DNA from: a virus | DNA: 33,073 bases | IMG/VR virus record: IMGVR_UViG_3300027734_000202 | Location: 1-33,073 of that record | Direction: 5' to 3' (one strand) | Shown here: one piece after another, positions 32,681-33,073 of the stretch | Layout: each line of letters starts with the position of its first letter | Position numbering within the stretch: the stretch's first letter is position 1 | Position numbers and translations under genes: made by a program | Notes under the pieces: generated by a model | Told to the model about the DNA's origin: nothing | Seen by the model: the letters and a program-made list of their open reading frames with translations, nothing else | Databases searched by the model: none

Positions 32681-33073
32681 CAACAAGAATGCAACAGCGT
32701 AGAGGAACTTCTACACAATGGACTGCAGCAAATCCTACTTTAGCAGCAGGAGAGATTGGCCTCGAAACAAACACTGGCAAGTCTAAAATTGGTGATGGCC
32801 AAACTGCTTGGAACTCATTAGTTTACTATACTACTTCAGCAGATTTAACATCAACCACAAACACTTTAACTTTAGGTGCAGCATCAATACTTTCTACACA
32901 TAATTCAGCAACAACAGGTGTTCATGGAATTTCAGATACTTCATCTCTTGCATACCTTTCACACGTAAATGCTGCAATTTCAACAGCAGCAACAGATGCA
33001 ACTACAAAGGCAAATGCTGCAATTTCAACAGCAGCAACAGATGCAACTACAAAGGCAAATGCTGCACAAGCAG
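32677..33073 (+). CDS. tail-fibre protein with Mtd_N-like head, cut by window edge
   Basis: MTTRMQQRRGTSTQWTAANP, then AGEIGLETNTGKSKIGDGQT: the same head domain as in the 31317 gene, followed by GVHGISDTSSLAYLSHVNAA and AAATDATTKA-type repeats up to the right edge. GAAGGAGAAA upstream. A tandem paralog of the previous fibre; the C-terminus lies outside the window. Confidence 0.85.
   Translation, partial: MTTRMQQRRGTSTQWTAANPTLAAGEIGLETNTGKSKIGDGQTAWNSLVYYTTSADLTSTTNTLTLGAASILSTHNSATTGVHGISDTSSLAYLSHVNAAISTAATDATTKANAAISTAATDATTKANAAQA

Noticed and set aside
28771-33073. A diversity-generating retroelement linked to Mtd_N-type fibres
   Set aside because: The head resembles the Mtd N-terminus, but no reverse transcriptase, template repeat or variable C-type-lectin tip is visible; stems are simple repeats.
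1-33073. Insertion sequences or transposons
   Set aside because: No transposase-like ORF and no terminal inverted repeats with target duplications were seen.

Overview
The window looks like part of a double-stranded DNA phage genome, probably a tailed phage of an actinobacterium. It is AT-rich and densely packed with very small genes, and it carries families typical of actinophages and aquatic phages: a DUF932 protein, a GP88-family protein, an MGLDMYL-family protein, a DUF6171-like zinc ribbon and a series of tail-fibre proteins. Host assignment is inference. It rests on family resemblance, on many apparently leaderless genes (TATAAT, six bases, then ATG) and on TGTGA-N6-TCACA operators like those of actinobacterial GlxR/CRP regulators. 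A low-GC freshwater actinobacterium would fit.

Layout. (1) 1-2700: a truncated sulfotransferase-like gene, several zinc-ribbon microproteins, a six-gene overlapping leftward operon, a GIY-YIG-like gene and a tRNA-Arg(CCG). (2) 2703-3722: a mostly non-coding stretch with DnaA boxes, three tandem 10-bp repeats and AAGGTTTG / TCGTAATGT repeats, a candidate replication origin, with one small leftward gene. (3) 3723-15592: almost entirely leftward accessory genes of 30-140 codons arranged in overlapping operons, plus tRNA-Asp, the DUF932 gene and the GP88 gene. Their intergenic regions repeat the same parts: a TGTCAG-N10-TANNNT promoter-like motif, DnaA boxes next to ACGTG motifs, CRP-like operators and a 25-nt stem-loop after stop codons. 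(4) 15593-16575: a divergent regulatory region and a short rightward operon ending in a strong terminator. (5) 16728-18200: a small Cys-tailed protein, a leftward pair including a DHH-like protein, and a membrane/coiled-coil protein. (6) 18201-33073: a rightward virion-adhesin module of BppU-like proteins, a collagen-like fibre, a giant (VAPTP)n Cys-rich fibre, and several repeat-rich fibres with Mtd_N-like or shared C-terminal domains. It is interrupted by one leftward secreted lysozyme-like gene.

The most striking part is 20756-26416. A very proline-rich fibre with alternating X-Pro repeats is followed at once by a sulfotransferase, a zinc ribbon, a prolyl-4-hydroxylase-like 2OG-Fe(II) oxygenase (H127/D129/H180/R190), a second 2OG-oxygenase-like protein and a glycosyltransferase resembling GT60, the family of the Skp1 hydroxyproline GlcNAc-transferase. 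I propose that this cassette hydroxylates prolines in the fibre, glycosylates the hydroxyprolines and perhaps sulfates the glycan. That would be a phage-encoded version of a pathway best known from eukaryotes. The enzymes are recognised from motifs; the fibre substrate and the order of steps are inference.
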